The notes under the pieces: model-generated
Databases searched by the model: none
What the model saw: only the letters and a program-made list of their open reading frames with translations
What the model was told of the DNA's origin: nothing
Source: Glaciimonas sp.
GTDB lineage: Bacteria > Pseudomonadota > Gammaproteobacteria > Burkholderiales > Burkholderiaceae_D
Assembly: GCA_012927625.1 (NCBI GenBank)
Contig: JABBOV010000006.1
Coordinates: forward strand, 157,350-221,349
Length of the DNA: 64,000 nt
Direction of reading: 5' to 3'
Shown here: piece after piece, positions 40,179-49,947 of the stretch
Position numbering within the stretch: position 1 is the first letter of the stretch
How the letters are laid out: each line of letters begins with the position of its first letter
Made by a program: the position numbers and the translations under genes

Positions 40179-41233
40179 AAACCAAATCTCCCTCGCCATC
40201 GCAGCACTTCGTGCCGGAACCGCTCGACAATGCGCGGTTGGCTCATCTGTGCGGCCCGCTCGACGAAAACCTGCGGCAAATTTCATCCGATCTGGATGTG
40301 ACGATTTTCCGGCGCGGCGACCGCTTCGTGGTGGGTGGCGTCAACGGCGAACGCGCGGTCGCGATCCTGGAGCGGTTTTATGCCGCCGCCACAAAACCTA
40401 TCTCGATCGACGAAGTGCAACTGGCGCTAGTCGAACAGCGCGCAAAACTGGCTGCAAGGAAAGTACATCCGACCGGCGATGCACTCACTTCGGCGACGCT
40501 GGAAACTATGCCGGACGCGATTGAAAGCCCGCCACTGAAGACGCGCCGCAGCGATCTGCGCGGCCGCACGCCGCACCAAAACTTGTACCTGAACGCCATC
40601 CTGGCGCATGACATCACCTTTGGCGTCGGCCCGGCCGGCACCGGCAAGACTTATCTGGCAGTCGCTTGCGCGGTCGATGCGCTGGAACGCGACGCCGTCA
40701 AGCGCATCGTGCTGACGCGCCCGGCGGTCGAAGCCGGCGAACGGCTCGGGTTTCTGCCCGGCGACATGGCACAGAAAGTCGATCCTTACCTGCGTCCGCT
40801 GTACGACGCGCTGTACGACCTGCTGGGTTTCGATAAAACCCAAAAATTATTCGAAAAGCAAACCATCGAAATCGCGCCGCTGGCATATATGCGCGGCCGC
40901 ACGCTGAACCATGCATTCATCATCCTGGACGAAGCCCAAAACACCACGCCCGAGCAAATGAAAATGTTTCTGACCCGGATCGGCTTCGGCAGCAAAGCAG
41001 TGGTCACTGGAGACGTCACGCAAGTCGATTTGCAACGCAACCAGAAAAACGGCTTGAGCGATGCGCTCGGCGTATTGAAAGACGTGCGCGGCATCGCTTT
41101 TTCGCATTTCACCAGTATTGACGTGGTGCGCCATCCACTCGTCAGGCACATCGTCGATGCCTATGAATCCGCCAGCAGTCTGGAAATCCAGCTAAATAAA
41201 ACCGTCCCCGTCAACCATGCCCGCAAAAAATAA
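40175..41233 (+). CDS. ybeZ: PhoH-like ATPase (YbeZ)
   Basis: Cytoplasmic P-loop ATPase of the PhoH family, often linked to RNA metabolism with YbeY. The 352-residue product has an N-terminal KH-like region and the PhoH core with Walker A ([20 protein letters not shown], about 149-168), [20 protein letters not shown], and Walker B ([16 protein letters not shown]). It begins with TTG at 40175 overlapping the miaB stop (TTGA) and has no good Shine-Dalgarno, so translation is probably coupled. The ybeY start lies inside its last 17 bases. Confidence 0.94.
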   Translation: MKTKSPSPSQHFVPEPLDNARLAHLCGPLDENLRQISSDLDVTIFRRGDRFVVGGVNGERAVAILERFYAAATKPISIDEVQLALVEQRAKLAARKVHPTGDALTSATLETMPDAIESPPLKTRRSDLRGRTPHQNLYLNAILAHDITFGVGPAGTGKTYLAVACAVDALERDAVKRIVLTRPAVEAGERLGFLPGDMAQKVDPYLRPLYDALYDLLGFDKTQKLFEKQTIEIAPLAYMRGRTLNHAFIILDEAQNTTPEQMKMFLTRIGFGSKAVVTGDVTQVDLQRNQKNGLSDALGVLKDVRGIAFSHFTSIDVVRHPLVRHIVDAYESASSLEIQLNKTVPVNHARKK

Positions 41234-41675
41234 ACTTGCGCTGTCGGTGCAATATCCCGACCCGCGCCTGAAAAATACAATTACCCGCCCCCAGTTGCGC
41301 CGCTGGGTGCAAGCAGCGCTGTTTGCTCCGGCAGAACTCACCATCCGCTTCGTCGATGCGGCAGAAGGCCGTACGCTGAACCGCGACTACCGCGGCAAAG
41401 ATGCCCCGACTAACGTACTGACCTTCGCGTATACCGAAGACCAGGACGCTGAAGTCACGCAGGCCGACATCATCCTGTGCACCGACGTGCTGGAGCGGGA
41501 AGCCGCAGAACAGGGTAAATCGGTCACTGCCCACACCGCTCACCTGATCGTGCATGGCGTGCTGCATGCGCAGGGTTACGATCACGAGAACGAAGCAGAA
41601 GCGCAGGAAATGGAAGCCATCGAAACCGAAATCCTCGCTGCGCTGGGCGTACCCAACCCGTATGCCGAAAGTTGA
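41217..41675 (+). CDS. ybeY: Endoribonuclease YbeY (rRNA maturation)
   Basis: Zinc-dependent endoribonuclease involved in 16S rRNA 3' maturation and ribosome quality control. The 152-residue product has the diagnostic metal site [11 protein letters not shown] (H-x3-H-x5-H type) and the preceding TNVLTFAY and [14 protein letters not shown] motifs. It overlaps the upstream phoH-like gene by 17 bases, as is usual for this pair. Confidence 0.96.
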   Translation: MPAKNKLALSVQYPDPRLKNTITRPQLRRWVQAALFAPAELTIRFVDAAEGRTLNRDYRGKDAPTNVLTFAYTEDQDAEVTQADIILCTDVLEREAAEQGKSVTAHTAHLIVHGVLHAQGYDHENEAEAQEMEAIETEILAALGVPNPYAES

Positions 41676-41798
41676 TGGCCAGTCAAGCTTGAAGCAGCTT
41701 CAACTGGATACACAAAATCGAAAAATACCAGCGGATTTTGGTATCTGGTTACATTTGTTGTATCCTATGCCGATCGAAACTACGGCTAATCGCCCCTT

Positions 41799-42683
41799 AT
41801 GCAAGATCAACTTACCGGCGTCAGAGTCCCTGACGCCAAGCCCCATCGGTCATTGTTTGAACGCCTGACCGCCCTGATTTCCCCCGAACCCGACAGCCGC
41901 GCCGAACTGCTGGAAGTCCTGCAAGACGCGCATGAACGCAATCTGATCGACGCCGATGCACTCTCAATGATCGAGGGCGTGTTCCAGGTATCGGATCTCT
42001 CGGTACGCGACATCATGATCCCGCGCTCGCAAATGGACGTGATCGACATCACCAGACCGATCGAAGAATGGATGCCCTACGTCTTATCGACCGCGCACTC
42101 CCGCTTCCCCGCCATCGAAGGCGAGCGCGACAAAGTTATCGGCATTCTGCTAGCCAAGGATTTGCTGCGCTATTACGCGGAAGAATCATTCGACGTGCGC
42201 GACATGCTGCGCCCGGCAATCTTCATCCCGGGTTCAAAACGCTTGAACGTGTTGCTACGCGACTTCCGCGCCAACCACAACCACATGGCGATCGTAGTCG
42301 ACGAATACAGCGGCGTGGCCGGACTGATTACGATTGAAGACGTACTGGAACAGATCGTCGGCGACATTGAGGACGAATACGATTTCGATGAAGAAGAAGA
42401 CAATATTCTTTCCATCAAGCATGGTGCTTACGGCCCCCGCTGGCGCGTTAAGGCGCTGACCGAAATTGAGCAATTCAATGCAGCATTGGAAACCCAAATG
42501 GCCAATGAAGACGTCGACACTATCGGCGGTCTGGTTGCCAACCACCTCAGTCGCGTACCACGCAAGGGCGATGTATTTAACATCGACAACCTGCGTTTCG
42601 AGGTACTGCGTGCCGATGCTCGGCAGGCTCATGTCCTGCTAGTGGAAAAAATGCCGCTAGTCGATCTCGACGAAGTGGATTGA
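41799..42683 (+). CDS. corC: CBS-domain protein CorC/YbeX
   Basis: Cytoplasmic protein of 294 residues linked to Mg2+/Co2+ homeostasis and, in recent work on YbeX, to ribosome metabolism. Two CBS domains (starting around VRDIMIPRSQMDVIDITRPI and VRDMLRPAIFIPGSKRLNVL) and a C-terminal CorC/HlyC domain (TIGGLVANHLSRVPRKGDVF) are visible, with an acidic linker DEYDFDEEEDN. It follows ybeY by 123 bases. In many proteobacteria lnt is the next gene; here the operon stops and a repeat-filled gap follows. Confidence 0.94.
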   Translation: MQDQLTGVRVPDAKPHRSLFERLTALISPEPDSRAELLEVLQDAHERNLIDADALSMIEGVFQVSDLSVRDIMIPRSQMDVIDITRPIEEWMPYVLSTAHSRFPAIEGERDKVIGILLAKDLLRYYAEESFDVRDMLRPAIFIPGSKRLNVLLRDFRANHNHMAIVVDEYSGVAGLITIEDVLEQIVGDIEDEYDFDEEEDNILSIKHGAYGPRWRVKALTEIEQFNAALETQMANEDVDTIGGLVANHLSRVPRKGDVFNIDNLRFEVLRADARQAHVLLVEKMPLVDLDEVD

Positions 42684-42698
42684 TTTTTCTACATACAC

Positions 42699-42775
42699 CA
42701 CTGGGTACAATGTAAATAACAGTATTCTCCGCATGTATTTAGTGCGGGATTAAAAAATACTCCTTTAATTTTACA
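42699..42775 (-). repeat. Dispersed ATAC/TGCGG repeat, copy F
   Basis: Reverse orientation. Landmarks on plus: GGGTAC ending 42708 (variant of GGGAGTAT), CCGCA 42729-42733, ATAC 42757-42760; spacings 20 and 23. The outer ATAC-N8-GTAT dyad has lost its distal half. The fold is the clearest of all: AGTATT/AATACT enclosing CCGCA/TGCGG. Confidence 0.7.
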
Positions 42776-42817
42776 AAATACGTCAACGATTTAACGCGCA
42801 TGTAAATCAACAGCGAA

Positions 42818-42865
42818 GTGCTGCGGTTCTGCTGCAGCACGTAGGATGGGTGAAGCCATCCTACG
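42818..42865. repeat. REP-like hairpins, family 4 (copy 1)
   Basis: Perfect 10-base hairpin CGTAGGATGG-GTGAAG-CCATCCTACG at 42840-42865, adjoining a second hairpin GTGCTGC-N9-GCAGCAC (42818-42840). Thirteen bases, CGTAGGATGGGTG, recur on the minus strand at 45342-45354. It lies between the convergent corC and uvrD genes and reaches the uvrD stop. Confidence 0.65.
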
Positions 42866-45161
42866 ACGCCACCTTCTCCAGCTTGGCAATCCCTAAATCC
42901 AGCAACTTGATTCCCACTTGCCGGCCAAAATTGATTTGTGCGCGGGCGTTGGTGCCGCTGCCTTCGATATTGATAATGACGCCTTCGCCAAACTTGGCGT
43001 GCGCGACCGATTCACCGATGCACCAGCCGTGCTCAGTCTTGCCAATACTTAGCGCAATCCGGTTGGCTCCGCTTTGCGGCGCATCGACCCAAGCCGCTTT
43101 CGGTTGCGCGAACCATTGCGACTGCACTTTCACCTGCGGCGACAGCCACTTCACCGCATCATCCGGCAGTTCCTCGAAAAAACGCGATTTCACGTTGTAG
43201 CGGATTTGCCCGTGCAACATGCGAGTTTGCGAAAAGGTCATGTACAAGCGCTTGCGCGCGCGCGTGATGGCGACATACATCAAGCGCCGCTCTTCCTCGA
43301 CGCCGCCCTCTTCCCTCGCGCTATTCTCGTGCGGGAACAAGCCTTCTTCCAGGCCGGTAATAAAGACCGCATCGAACTCCAGCCCTTTGGCCGAATGAAC
43401 CGTCATCATTTGCAGCGCATCCTGTCCGGCCAGCGCCTGATTCTCGCCGGCTTCCAGCGACGCGTGCGACAGGAAGGCCGATAACGGCGACATTACAGTC
43501 GGCAGCGCCGCATCGGCATCGAAAATTGCGATGCCATCGGCGGTGGTAATTGCTGCACCCGCCATTGCTTGGGTGTCAGGGCCGAGGAAAGCCGGCGCGT
43601 TGTGGCCGAAACCTTCTTCCGCCACAAACAAGGAGGCGGCGCTGACTACTTGCTCCAGATTCTCTATCCGCTCCGCACCTTCTTTTTCTTTCTGGTAATG
43701 GGTCAGCAGACCGCTAGCGTCAAGTACGATTTTGACCATTTCCGGTAACGGCAAATTCTGCGCTTGGAGCCGCGCACCTTCGATCAATTGAACGAAAGCG
43801 TTGAGTGACGAACCCGCCTTGCCCGCCACATACGGCACCGCCGCGTACAAGGAAATATCGTATTGTTTCGCTACATCCTGCAATTGCTCCAGAGTACGGT
43901 TACCGATGCCGCGAGTCGGGAAATTTACCACCCGCAGGAACGCTGAATCGTTGTGCAAATTGTCCAGCAATTGCAGATAAGCAATCGCGTGCTTGACCTC
44001 GGCGCGCTCGAAAAAACGCTGGCCGCCATATACCTTGTACGGAATCCCGGCCGAAAACAGTGCATGCTCGATCACCCGCGATTGCGCGTTGGAGCGGTAC
44101 AGCACCGCAATCTCGCTGCGCAACCCACCGTCATTGATCAAGCTTTTGGACTCTTCTATAATCCAGCGCGCCTCTTCCAGGTCTGAGGTGACTTCCTGAA
44201 TCCGCACCAGTTCGCCATGCCCGGCGTCGGTGCGCAAATTCTTGCCCAGACGCTTGCTGTTATGGGCAATCAGCGTATTGGCGCTATCGAGGATATGGCC
44301 GTGCGAGCGATAATTTTGTTCCAGCTTGATCAGATTTTGAACGTTGAATTCCCGCTCGAACGCAGCCATGTTGCCGACATTGGCACCGCGAAATGCATAT
44401 ATGCTCTGGTCGTCATCGCCCACCGCAAACACCACATTGTGCGGCCCGGCCATCAGCTTCAGCCATTTGTATTGCAAGTCGTTGGTATCCTGAAATTCAT
44501 CGACCAGAATGTGTTTGAAGCGGGCTTGATAATGCTCGCGCAGCGGTTGATTGCGACTGAGCAATTCGTAGCAGCGCAATAATAGTTCGGCAAAATCGAC
44601 CACGCCCTCACGCTGACACTGATTTTCATACATCAGGTACAACTCAGCCATCTTGCGCTCATGCGGGTCGTGCGCATCGACCTTGTCGGCGCGCAAGCCC
44701 TGATCCTTGGCGCCGTTGATGAAGTACATCAGGCTGCGTGGTGGATACTGCTCGTCATCGATATTATTGGTCTTCAGCAAGCGCTTGATGACCGACAATT
44801 GATCGGAAGAATCCAGAATCTGGAATGTCTGGGGCAAGCCGGCGTCGTGGTAATGGGCACGCAGCAGGCGGTTGCACAGGCCGTGGAAAGTGCCGATCCA
44901 CATGCCACGGGTCGAGTTTAACAAATGCGTCGGCAACATCGTGGTCAGCCGCGCCGTCATTTCTTTCGATGCTTTATTGGTGAAAGTCACTGCCAGCAAG
45001 CCGCTGGGCGAGACTTGTCCGCTCTGGATCAGCCACGCGATGCGGGTGGTCAGCACACGTGTTTTTCCTGAGCCGGCACCAGCCAGAATCAGCGCGGACT
45101 GGGCCGGCAGCGTGACAGCGGCAAGTTGTTCGGGATTGAGGTTTTGGAGAAGTTTTTGCAT
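42861..45161 (-). CDS. uvrD: DNA helicase II UvrD
   Basis: 3'-5' superfamily 1 helicase acting in nucleotide excision and mismatch repair. The product of 766 residues has motif I AGAGSGKTRVLTTRIAWL (about 28-45), motif II VDEFQDTNDLQYKWL, GDDDQSIYAFRGAN, motif IV LEQNYRSHGHIL, and motifs V-VI MTVHSAKGLEFDAVFITGLE and VAITRARKRLYM. The C-terminal Tudor-like domain (HAKFGEGVIINIEGSG) that contacts RNA polymerase is present, separating it from Rep. I use the ATG at 45161; the frame opens nine residues earlier. Confidence 0.95.
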   Translation of the reverse strand: MQKLLQNLNPEQLAAVTLPAQSALILAGAGSGKTRVLTTRIAWLIQSGQVSPSGLLAVTFTNKASKEMTARLTTMLPTHLLNSTRGMWIGTFHGLCNRLLRAHYHDAGLPQTFQILDSSDQLSVIKRLLKTNNIDDEQYPPRSLMYFINGAKDQGLRADKVDAHDPHERKMAELYLMYENQCQREGVVDFAELLLRCYELLSRNQPLREHYQARFKHILVDEFQDTNDLQYKWLKLMAGPHNVVFAVGDDDQSIYAFRGANVGNMAAFEREFNVQNLIKLEQNYRSHGHILDSANTLIAHNSKRLGKNLRTDAGHGELVRIQEVTSDLEEARWIIEESKSLINDGGLRSEIAVLYRSNAQSRVIEHALFSAGIPYKVYGGQRFFERAEVKHAIAYLQLLDNLHNDSAFLRVVNFPTRGIGNRTLEQLQDVAKQYDISLYAAVPYVAGKAGSSLNAFVQLIEGARLQAQNLPLPEMVKIVLDASGLLTHYQKEKEGAERIENLEQVVSAASLFVAEEGFGHNAPAFLGPDTQAMAGAAITTADGIAIFDADAALPTVMSPLSAFLSHASLEAGENQALAGQDALQMMTVHSAKGLEFDAVFITGLEEGLFPHENSAREEGGVEEERRLMYVAITRARKRLYMTFSQTRMLHGQIRYNVKSRFFEELPDDAVKWLSPQVKVQSQWFAQPKAAWVDAPQSGANRIALSIGKTEHGWCIGESVAHAKFGEGVIINIEGSGTNARAQINFGRQVGIKLLDLGIAKLEKVAS

Positions 45162-45225
45162 CCGCCGATTATAATCCCGATGCAACAAGCGAAAGAATCA
45201 AAGCCAATATTAAATTTATACAAAA

Positions 45226-45292
45226 TAGGGAGTATCACTATTTTAAGGCATTATACGCATGTATTTATTGAATATATAAAATATACTCAAGC
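45226..45292 (-). repeat. Dispersed ATAC/TGCGG repeat, copy G
   Basis: Reverse orientation. Landmarks on plus: GGGAGTAT ending 45235, ACGCA 45255-45259, ATAC 45283-45286; spacings 19 and 23. The distal GTAT is missing and the GC hairpin is weak, so this is one of the more degenerate copies. It lies upstream of uvrD. Confidence 0.6.
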
Positions 45293-45300
45293 TAATTAGA

Positions 45301-45363
45301 ATGGGTTAAAACCATCGAATATTCAACTTCAAGATGGATTGCACCCATCCTACGCAACCCATC
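45301..45363. repeat. REP-like palindrome, family 4 (copy 2)
   Basis: Outer arms ATGGGTT (45301-45307) and AACCCAT (45357-45363) match perfectly. Inside, the minus strand carries CGTAGGATGGGTG, identical to 42840-42852, followed by an imperfect return arm. It sits directly after the second SNF2 gene. Confidence 0.55.
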
Positions 45364-45371
45364 CGTTAACT

Positions 45372-48300
45372 TCAAACGCCTTCCTTCAACAAGCGCAGCA
45401 AAGTTGCCGTGTCCATTCTTCCCGCTGCGTCGCCGCCATCGAGCAGGCTGTCGGCCAAGTCCCGTTTCTCTGCGTGCAAGGCAAGAATTTTTTCTTCGAT
45501 GGTGTCTTGCGCCACCAGCCGATAAATCGTGACCGGCCTTTGCTGCCCCATGCGATGGGCGCGGTCGGAGGCTTGGTCTTCGACCGCCGGGTTCCACCAC
45601 GGGTCGAGATGGATCACGTAATCGGCTGCGGTCAGATTCAGTCCGGTGCCGCCAGCTTTCAGGCTGATCAGGAATATATCGCCCTCCCCGGCCTGGAACG
45701 CATTCACGCGTTTGATGCGCTCTGCGGGCGGCGTGCTGCCATCCAGATATTGGTAACTGATACCCTTTTGCTCCAACCATTCGCGCACGATAGCCAAGTG
45801 GTCGACAAACTGGCTAAACACCAACGCCTTATGGCGATTCTCCAGCAATTCTTCGACGACAGGGCCGAATACGGCTAGCTTGCTGCCGCGCACGCTGGAA
45901 TTCTTGAGCACCAGTTTCGGGTTGCAGCAGAAGCGGCGCAGCTTGGTAATTTCAGCCAGCACATGCATGGCCTGACCTTCGCCGGGTTTCAAGTGAGCGA
46001 TTTTGTCGAGAGCTTCCTGCCGCAGCGCTTCATACAAATGACGTTCTTCTTCGCTCAGTTCGACTAATAATTTGACTTCTGTGCGCGGTGGCAGTTCGCT
46101 CAAGACCTGGGTCTTGGTGCGGCGCAAAATGAAAGGCTGAATCAATTTTTTCAAGTGCAAGCGCGCCGGCTTGTCGCCGCGTTCAATCGGGTTACTAAAG
46201 CGCTGGGCGAAGCGTTCTTTGGAACCCAACAGGCCGGGATTGATGAAGCGAAACAAATTCCATAGTTCGCCCAGATGATTTTCCACCGGCGTGCCGCTGG
46301 CGATCATCTTGAAATCAGCGCTGAGCGCCATCGCAGCCTGACTGCGCTTGGTGGCAGTATTCTTGATCATCTGGGCTTCATCCAGCACCACGCTATGCCA
46401 GTGCTGGGCGCTGAAACTTTCCGTATCCGACTGCAGCATGCCGTAGCTGGCAATGACCAGGTCGAACGGCCCCAACTCTGCCAACGAGCGGTTGTTGTGA
46501 TACGCCCGCACCTTCAGCGTGGGCGCGAAACGGGCCACCTCGGCTTGCCAGTTCATTGCCACTGAGATTGGCGCCACCACCAGCGCCGGGCCATTCGGGG
46601 CGCGCTCCAGCAACAGCGCCAACGCCTGCACGGTTTTGCCCAGCCCCATATCGTCAGCCAGACAAGCGCCGACGCCCCAACGGGCCAGTCGCGACAGCCA
46701 TTGGTAACCGTCCATCTGGTAATCGCGCAGCGCTGCCTGCAGGGTCGAAGGCAATACCGGGATGTAGTCGGCTAACGAGTTCAGCTTCTTGACATGTTCG
46801 CGCCAGGCAGCATCGGCCTTCAGCTCGCCCACTTCCGCGGCCAACTCGGCTAGTGCCGGCGCTGCCAGCGGATTGATGCGGACACCGTCTTTGCCAACCG
46901 GCTCGCCTAACGCACGCAATTCCTCCAACCGTTTGCGCAGGGAATCGGTCAGCGCCAGATAATCGTTGTCGCCCAATTTCAGGAAGCGCCCGGACCCGCC
47001 GTCAATCAGTTGCAACAGTTCGCGCAAGGCCAGCACCCGGCCATCGTCGAGCGTGATGTCGCCGCCCGCCACGAACCATTCGCCCTGCTTTTTGATCGTC
47101 AACCGCATTTGCTTGAGCGAACGACTGCCTTTCAGACGGAAGCGCTCACCCTCCGGCCAGACCAGTTGCAGCGTGTCTTCCGGCAACGTTTTGAGTTCGC
47201 TCAAGAGTTCCAGACAGAGTTCGGGATGCTGCAGCTCCCACTCCTGCCCATTCTCTTCAGCTTCGGCTAACGCGGGGCACGCTTCCATTACCTGCTGCAA
47301 ACGTTTCTTTTCATTTACCAAGTTACGGCTGGCCTGCACCGCGCTCCCGCCCTGCTCTCCCAGCACATTGGCGGCGCCTTTGCCGGGCACAAACCAGCCG
47401 CCATCAGCCAGCGGACGCACCAGAAACTGCAGTCGCAAGCCTTCCTGCAAGGGCAACAAATGGGCAAACAAGGTGGTGTCGGCCTCAATGCTGGCGATGT
47501 GCGCCGCCAATTCCGGCACATCGGAATGAATCGCCAGATGCGGTGCAATGGCGGCAATCACATCCACCAGTTGCGCCTTGGCCGTAACCGGCACCGTCAG
47601 TCCACGGCCCAGGATGCCGGCGATCTGCAATATTTCAGGATTAGACGTGAACACCGCCAATCGGGTCGGCGTTTCCTTGCGCCAGATGACGGGTGCGTCG
47701 GCGCTGATGATGGGGTTCAGCTGCAGGCTGATCTGGCCGCTGTGCTCCTTGAGTTGCAGCGCCACTTCGCCTTTGACGATATCGATGCGCACTTCGGGCG
47801 CATCGAACCAGAACACCGCTGGATGGCCGATCAGGTAAGGCAGGGCTTTTTCGCCATTCAATTCATACTCGCTGCCGCCGTAGTAACTGTCATACATTTT
47901 GCGCACACAGGTGGCGATACGCTTGTCCTGTTCACTGATGCCGGGCAAAGTATCTTGCTCTTGCGCCAGGCGTCGCAACGCTACCGCGCGGCCCTTGCTC
48001 CAGACGCCTTTGGCGCTGCGCTTTTGTTCGCGCGGGTCCAACTTAATGTGGTTTGGATGCGATTCGAGCAGCCAGGCGATACGCACATCGCTGCCACTGG
48101 CAACTGCCGCCGCCACTCCGGGTTTGATCTGCGCTAATGCCGTCAATGCGCGTTGCCAGGTTTCTTCGCGTTGCAATGCGGCGACCAGCGGCTGAAATTG
48201 ATGCTCCGTGTGCCAATTCGGCAGCTTTTGCGGTGTGGCATATTGTCGATGCAGCAGCGCATCGAGTTCGGCAGCAATCCAGGTGTAGCCTGACTGCAGA

Positions 48301-49469
48301 CAGGCATCGCGCATCTGCAGCAATTTATCGTGCATCGGTGGATTCTGCGGCGCATCCTGCCAGTACAGCGCGAGCCCTTCAAACAAGACATCAATATCCT
48401 GCTGCGGGCGCGCCGGCAGCGCCACGCTTTTTAGCGGTACGCCTTGCGCCAAGTGATTGACCAAAGGCTGCAGTAAATAATAGGCGAAAGCATGGTGATG
48501 CTTGACGCCGTCATCGATCTGCTCCTTGGCGCGTTTCAGGCTGACCGCATCTTTTTTGGCCAGCATTGCCACGGTATACAACAGGCCGATCAACTCGGGC
48601 AAAAATAACTTGCGCTTGCCCGCTTGTACTTTTAATGCCTTGATAAAGACTTCGGAAATCTCGCTGGCGAGCGCGAAATTGCCTCTGAAAATTGCCATCG
48701 CAATCAGTGATTCAGGCTGGAAATGCGTCCGCATCTTTTGCTGAAACAATTGTAATTGCGCGATATCGCCACGCAATAGCGCCTGCCAGCACAACAATTC
48801 CGTCAAAGGCGGCCAGTCCAGGGCAAGTGTCTCAAAACGCGCACAGGCGTAGCTATAGGCACCACGACAATCATCCAGATACCAGTTAGCGCGAAAAAAC
48901 ATATCGGCCAGCAGCATCGCCTGCGCCTGATGATCCAGCGCAGCGAATAAGGCGATACCGTCGTCGCTGCTAAAAAATACACTGCCGGGCAGCACTTGCG
49001 CTGGTGTGGCCGCATCGAAAAATTTGTCCCGCCAGAGCATTAATTCTTCCCGATTTCCGGCCAGCGCCGAGAACGCCATCTCGCGCCAACAAAATGCGGC
49101 ATCGGCAGCTTTCCATTGGCTATATTCTTGATGCAGTTTCAGCATCTGGCGCGCGCTTTCGACCCAGCTCTTGATCTCACCGCTTTGCTGCAGCTTTAGT
49201 AAGAGCGACATGCGCACATCGTCGCGCACCACATAGCCTTGCCCGATTTCCTGGCGTACCAGCGCAGTCTTGCTCAGGCTGACCAGGCAATCCTTGATCT
49301 GCTTGATGTCGTATGCACCGCCTGCTGCGGTTTTCTGTCGAAGCAGATGCAATAACTCCATCAGCCGCGTCTGGCTGAGCGGGGCGTCGAACAGCGCCAG
49401 CGCGTACAGCAAAGGTAACTCGTCGGCAGGAAGTGCAGTGAAATCGATCATCGGATGAATAGAACGCAA
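45372..49469 (-). CDS. SNF2-family ATPase, long N-terminal region
   Basis: Superfamily 2 DNA translocase of 1365 residues. The first 900 or so residues are helical and of unknown fold, with no SWIM-type cysteine cluster. The C-terminal SNF2 motor has Walker A LADDMGLGKTVQALALLL (about 940), Walker B DEAQ (VVLDEAQMIKNTATKRSQAA, about 1030), ASGTPVENHLGELWNLF, KALVFSQFVDHLAIV, and the C-lobe GGTGLNLTAADYVIHLDPWW with RAHRMGQ. Initiation could be at MRSIHP or six residues later (MIDFTALP). Its target is unknown. It is a paralogue of the ATPase at 21870-25313 and shares the closing MG/IGQ motifs. Confidence 0.9.
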   Translation of the reverse strand: MRSIHPMIDFTALPADELPLLYALALFDAPLSQTRLMELLHLLRQKTAAGGAYDIKQIKDCLVSLSKTALVRQEIGQGYVVRDDVRMSLLLKLQQSGEIKSWVESARQMLKLHQEYSQWKAADAAFCWREMAFSALAGNREELMLWRDKFFDAATPAQVLPGSVFFSSDDGIALFAALDHQAQAMLLADMFFRANWYLDDCRGAYSYACARFETLALDWPPLTELLCWQALLRGDIAQLQLFQQKMRTHFQPESLIAMAIFRGNFALASEISEVFIKALKVQAGKRKLFLPELIGLLYTVAMLAKKDAVSLKRAKEQIDDGVKHHHAFAYYLLQPLVNHLAQGVPLKSVALPARPQQDIDVLFEGLALYWQDAPQNPPMHDKLLQMRDACLQSGYTWIAAELDALLHRQYATPQKLPNWHTEHQFQPLVAALQREETWQRALTALAQIKPGVAAAVASGSDVRIAWLLESHPNHIKLDPREQKRSAKGVWSKGRAVALRRLAQEQDTLPGISEQDKRIATCVRKMYDSYYGGSEYELNGEKALPYLIGHPAVFWFDAPEVRIDIVKGEVALQLKEHSGQISLQLNPIISADAPVIWRKETPTRLAVFTSNPEILQIAGILGRGLTVPVTAKAQLVDVIAAIAPHLAIHSDVPELAAHIASIEADTTLFAHLLPLQEGLRLQFLVRPLADGGWFVPGKGAANVLGEQGGSAVQASRNLVNEKKRLQQVMEACPALAEAEENGQEWELQHPELCLELLSELKTLPEDTLQLVWPEGERFRLKGSRSLKQMRLTIKKQGEWFVAGGDITLDDGRVLALRELLQLIDGGSGRFLKLGDNDYLALTDSLRKRLEELRALGEPVGKDGVRINPLAAPALAELAAEVGELKADAAWREHVKKLNSLADYIPVLPSTLQAALRDYQMDGYQWLSRLARWGVGACLADDMGLGKTVQALALLLERAPNGPALVVAPISVAMNWQAEVARFAPTLKVRAYHNNRSLAELGPFDLVIASYGMLQSDTESFSAQHWHSVVLDEAQMIKNTATKRSQAAMALSADFKMIASGTPVENHLGELWNLFRFINPGLLGSKERFAQRFSNPIERGDKPARLHLKKLIQPFILRRTKTQVLSELPPRTEVKLLVELSEEERHLYEALRQEALDKIAHLKPGEGQAMHVLAEITKLRRFCCNPKLVLKNSSVRGSKLAVFGPVVEELLENRHKALVFSQFVDHLAIVREWLEQKGISYQYLDGSTPPAERIKRVNAFQAGEGDIFLISLKAGGTGLNLTAADYVIHLDPWWNPAVEDQASDRAHRMGQQRPVTIYRLVAQDTIEEKILALHAEKRDLADSLLDGGDAAGRMDTATLLRLLKEGV

Positions 49470-49506
49470 AATTTGAGATTAGGCACGTTCATCATGGAGG
49501 AAAACA

Positions 49507-49566
49507 GTGTCCATGAAAAACACAAAAGGCATGAAAAAAATGGCAATCGATATTACCGGCGGATAG
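49507..49566 (+). CDS. Possible 19-residue small ORF
   Basis: The 478-base gap between the divergent SNF2 ATPase and the permease contains a short frame: GTG-TCC-ATG, product MSMKNTKGMKKMAIDITGG. GGAGG lies six bases before the GTG, an ideal spacing. An overlapping 39-codon frame begins at the ATG at 49494. The product matches nothing I know. It could be a small peptide, a leader, or chance. The rest of the gap shows no gene. Confidence 0.2.
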   Translation: MSMKNTKGMKKMAIDITGG

Positions 49567-49947
49567 CACCGGCGCTGAAGTTGCGATACGGCGCAGGCCA
49601 ATTACGGTTATGAGTATATTTTATAAGCACATTCAATCGTCAACGGCTGTCCTGCTTTCCAGGTTTCCGCAGCTTCGGTTTCGTTAAACTTTTGGTTGGC
49701 GTGCAGATTAATCGGTGATTCTAGCTGTTTGAATCAATTTCAATAAGCTTCAAAACGACGGCCCCGATTAACGCTCACGACAAGAAACCGGCTATGCTAC
49801 GGCGCAGGCGAATGCTGCCTTTCGGCAAATACCTGCGCAACGACAACAATCGGCGACAACCAACCACAATTGCGTCCGACGGTCCGGCAAACACGGCGCA
49901 AAAATACGTGTTTACAGCCTCCTTTGATCTAAAAAAACAGGAAATAA

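Noticed and set aside
49601..49668. TGAGTATATTTTATAAGC resembles the start of the dispersed element
   Set aside because: Neither the TGCGG at +23 nor the ATACTCC at +20 is present; only the A+T-rich left part matches.
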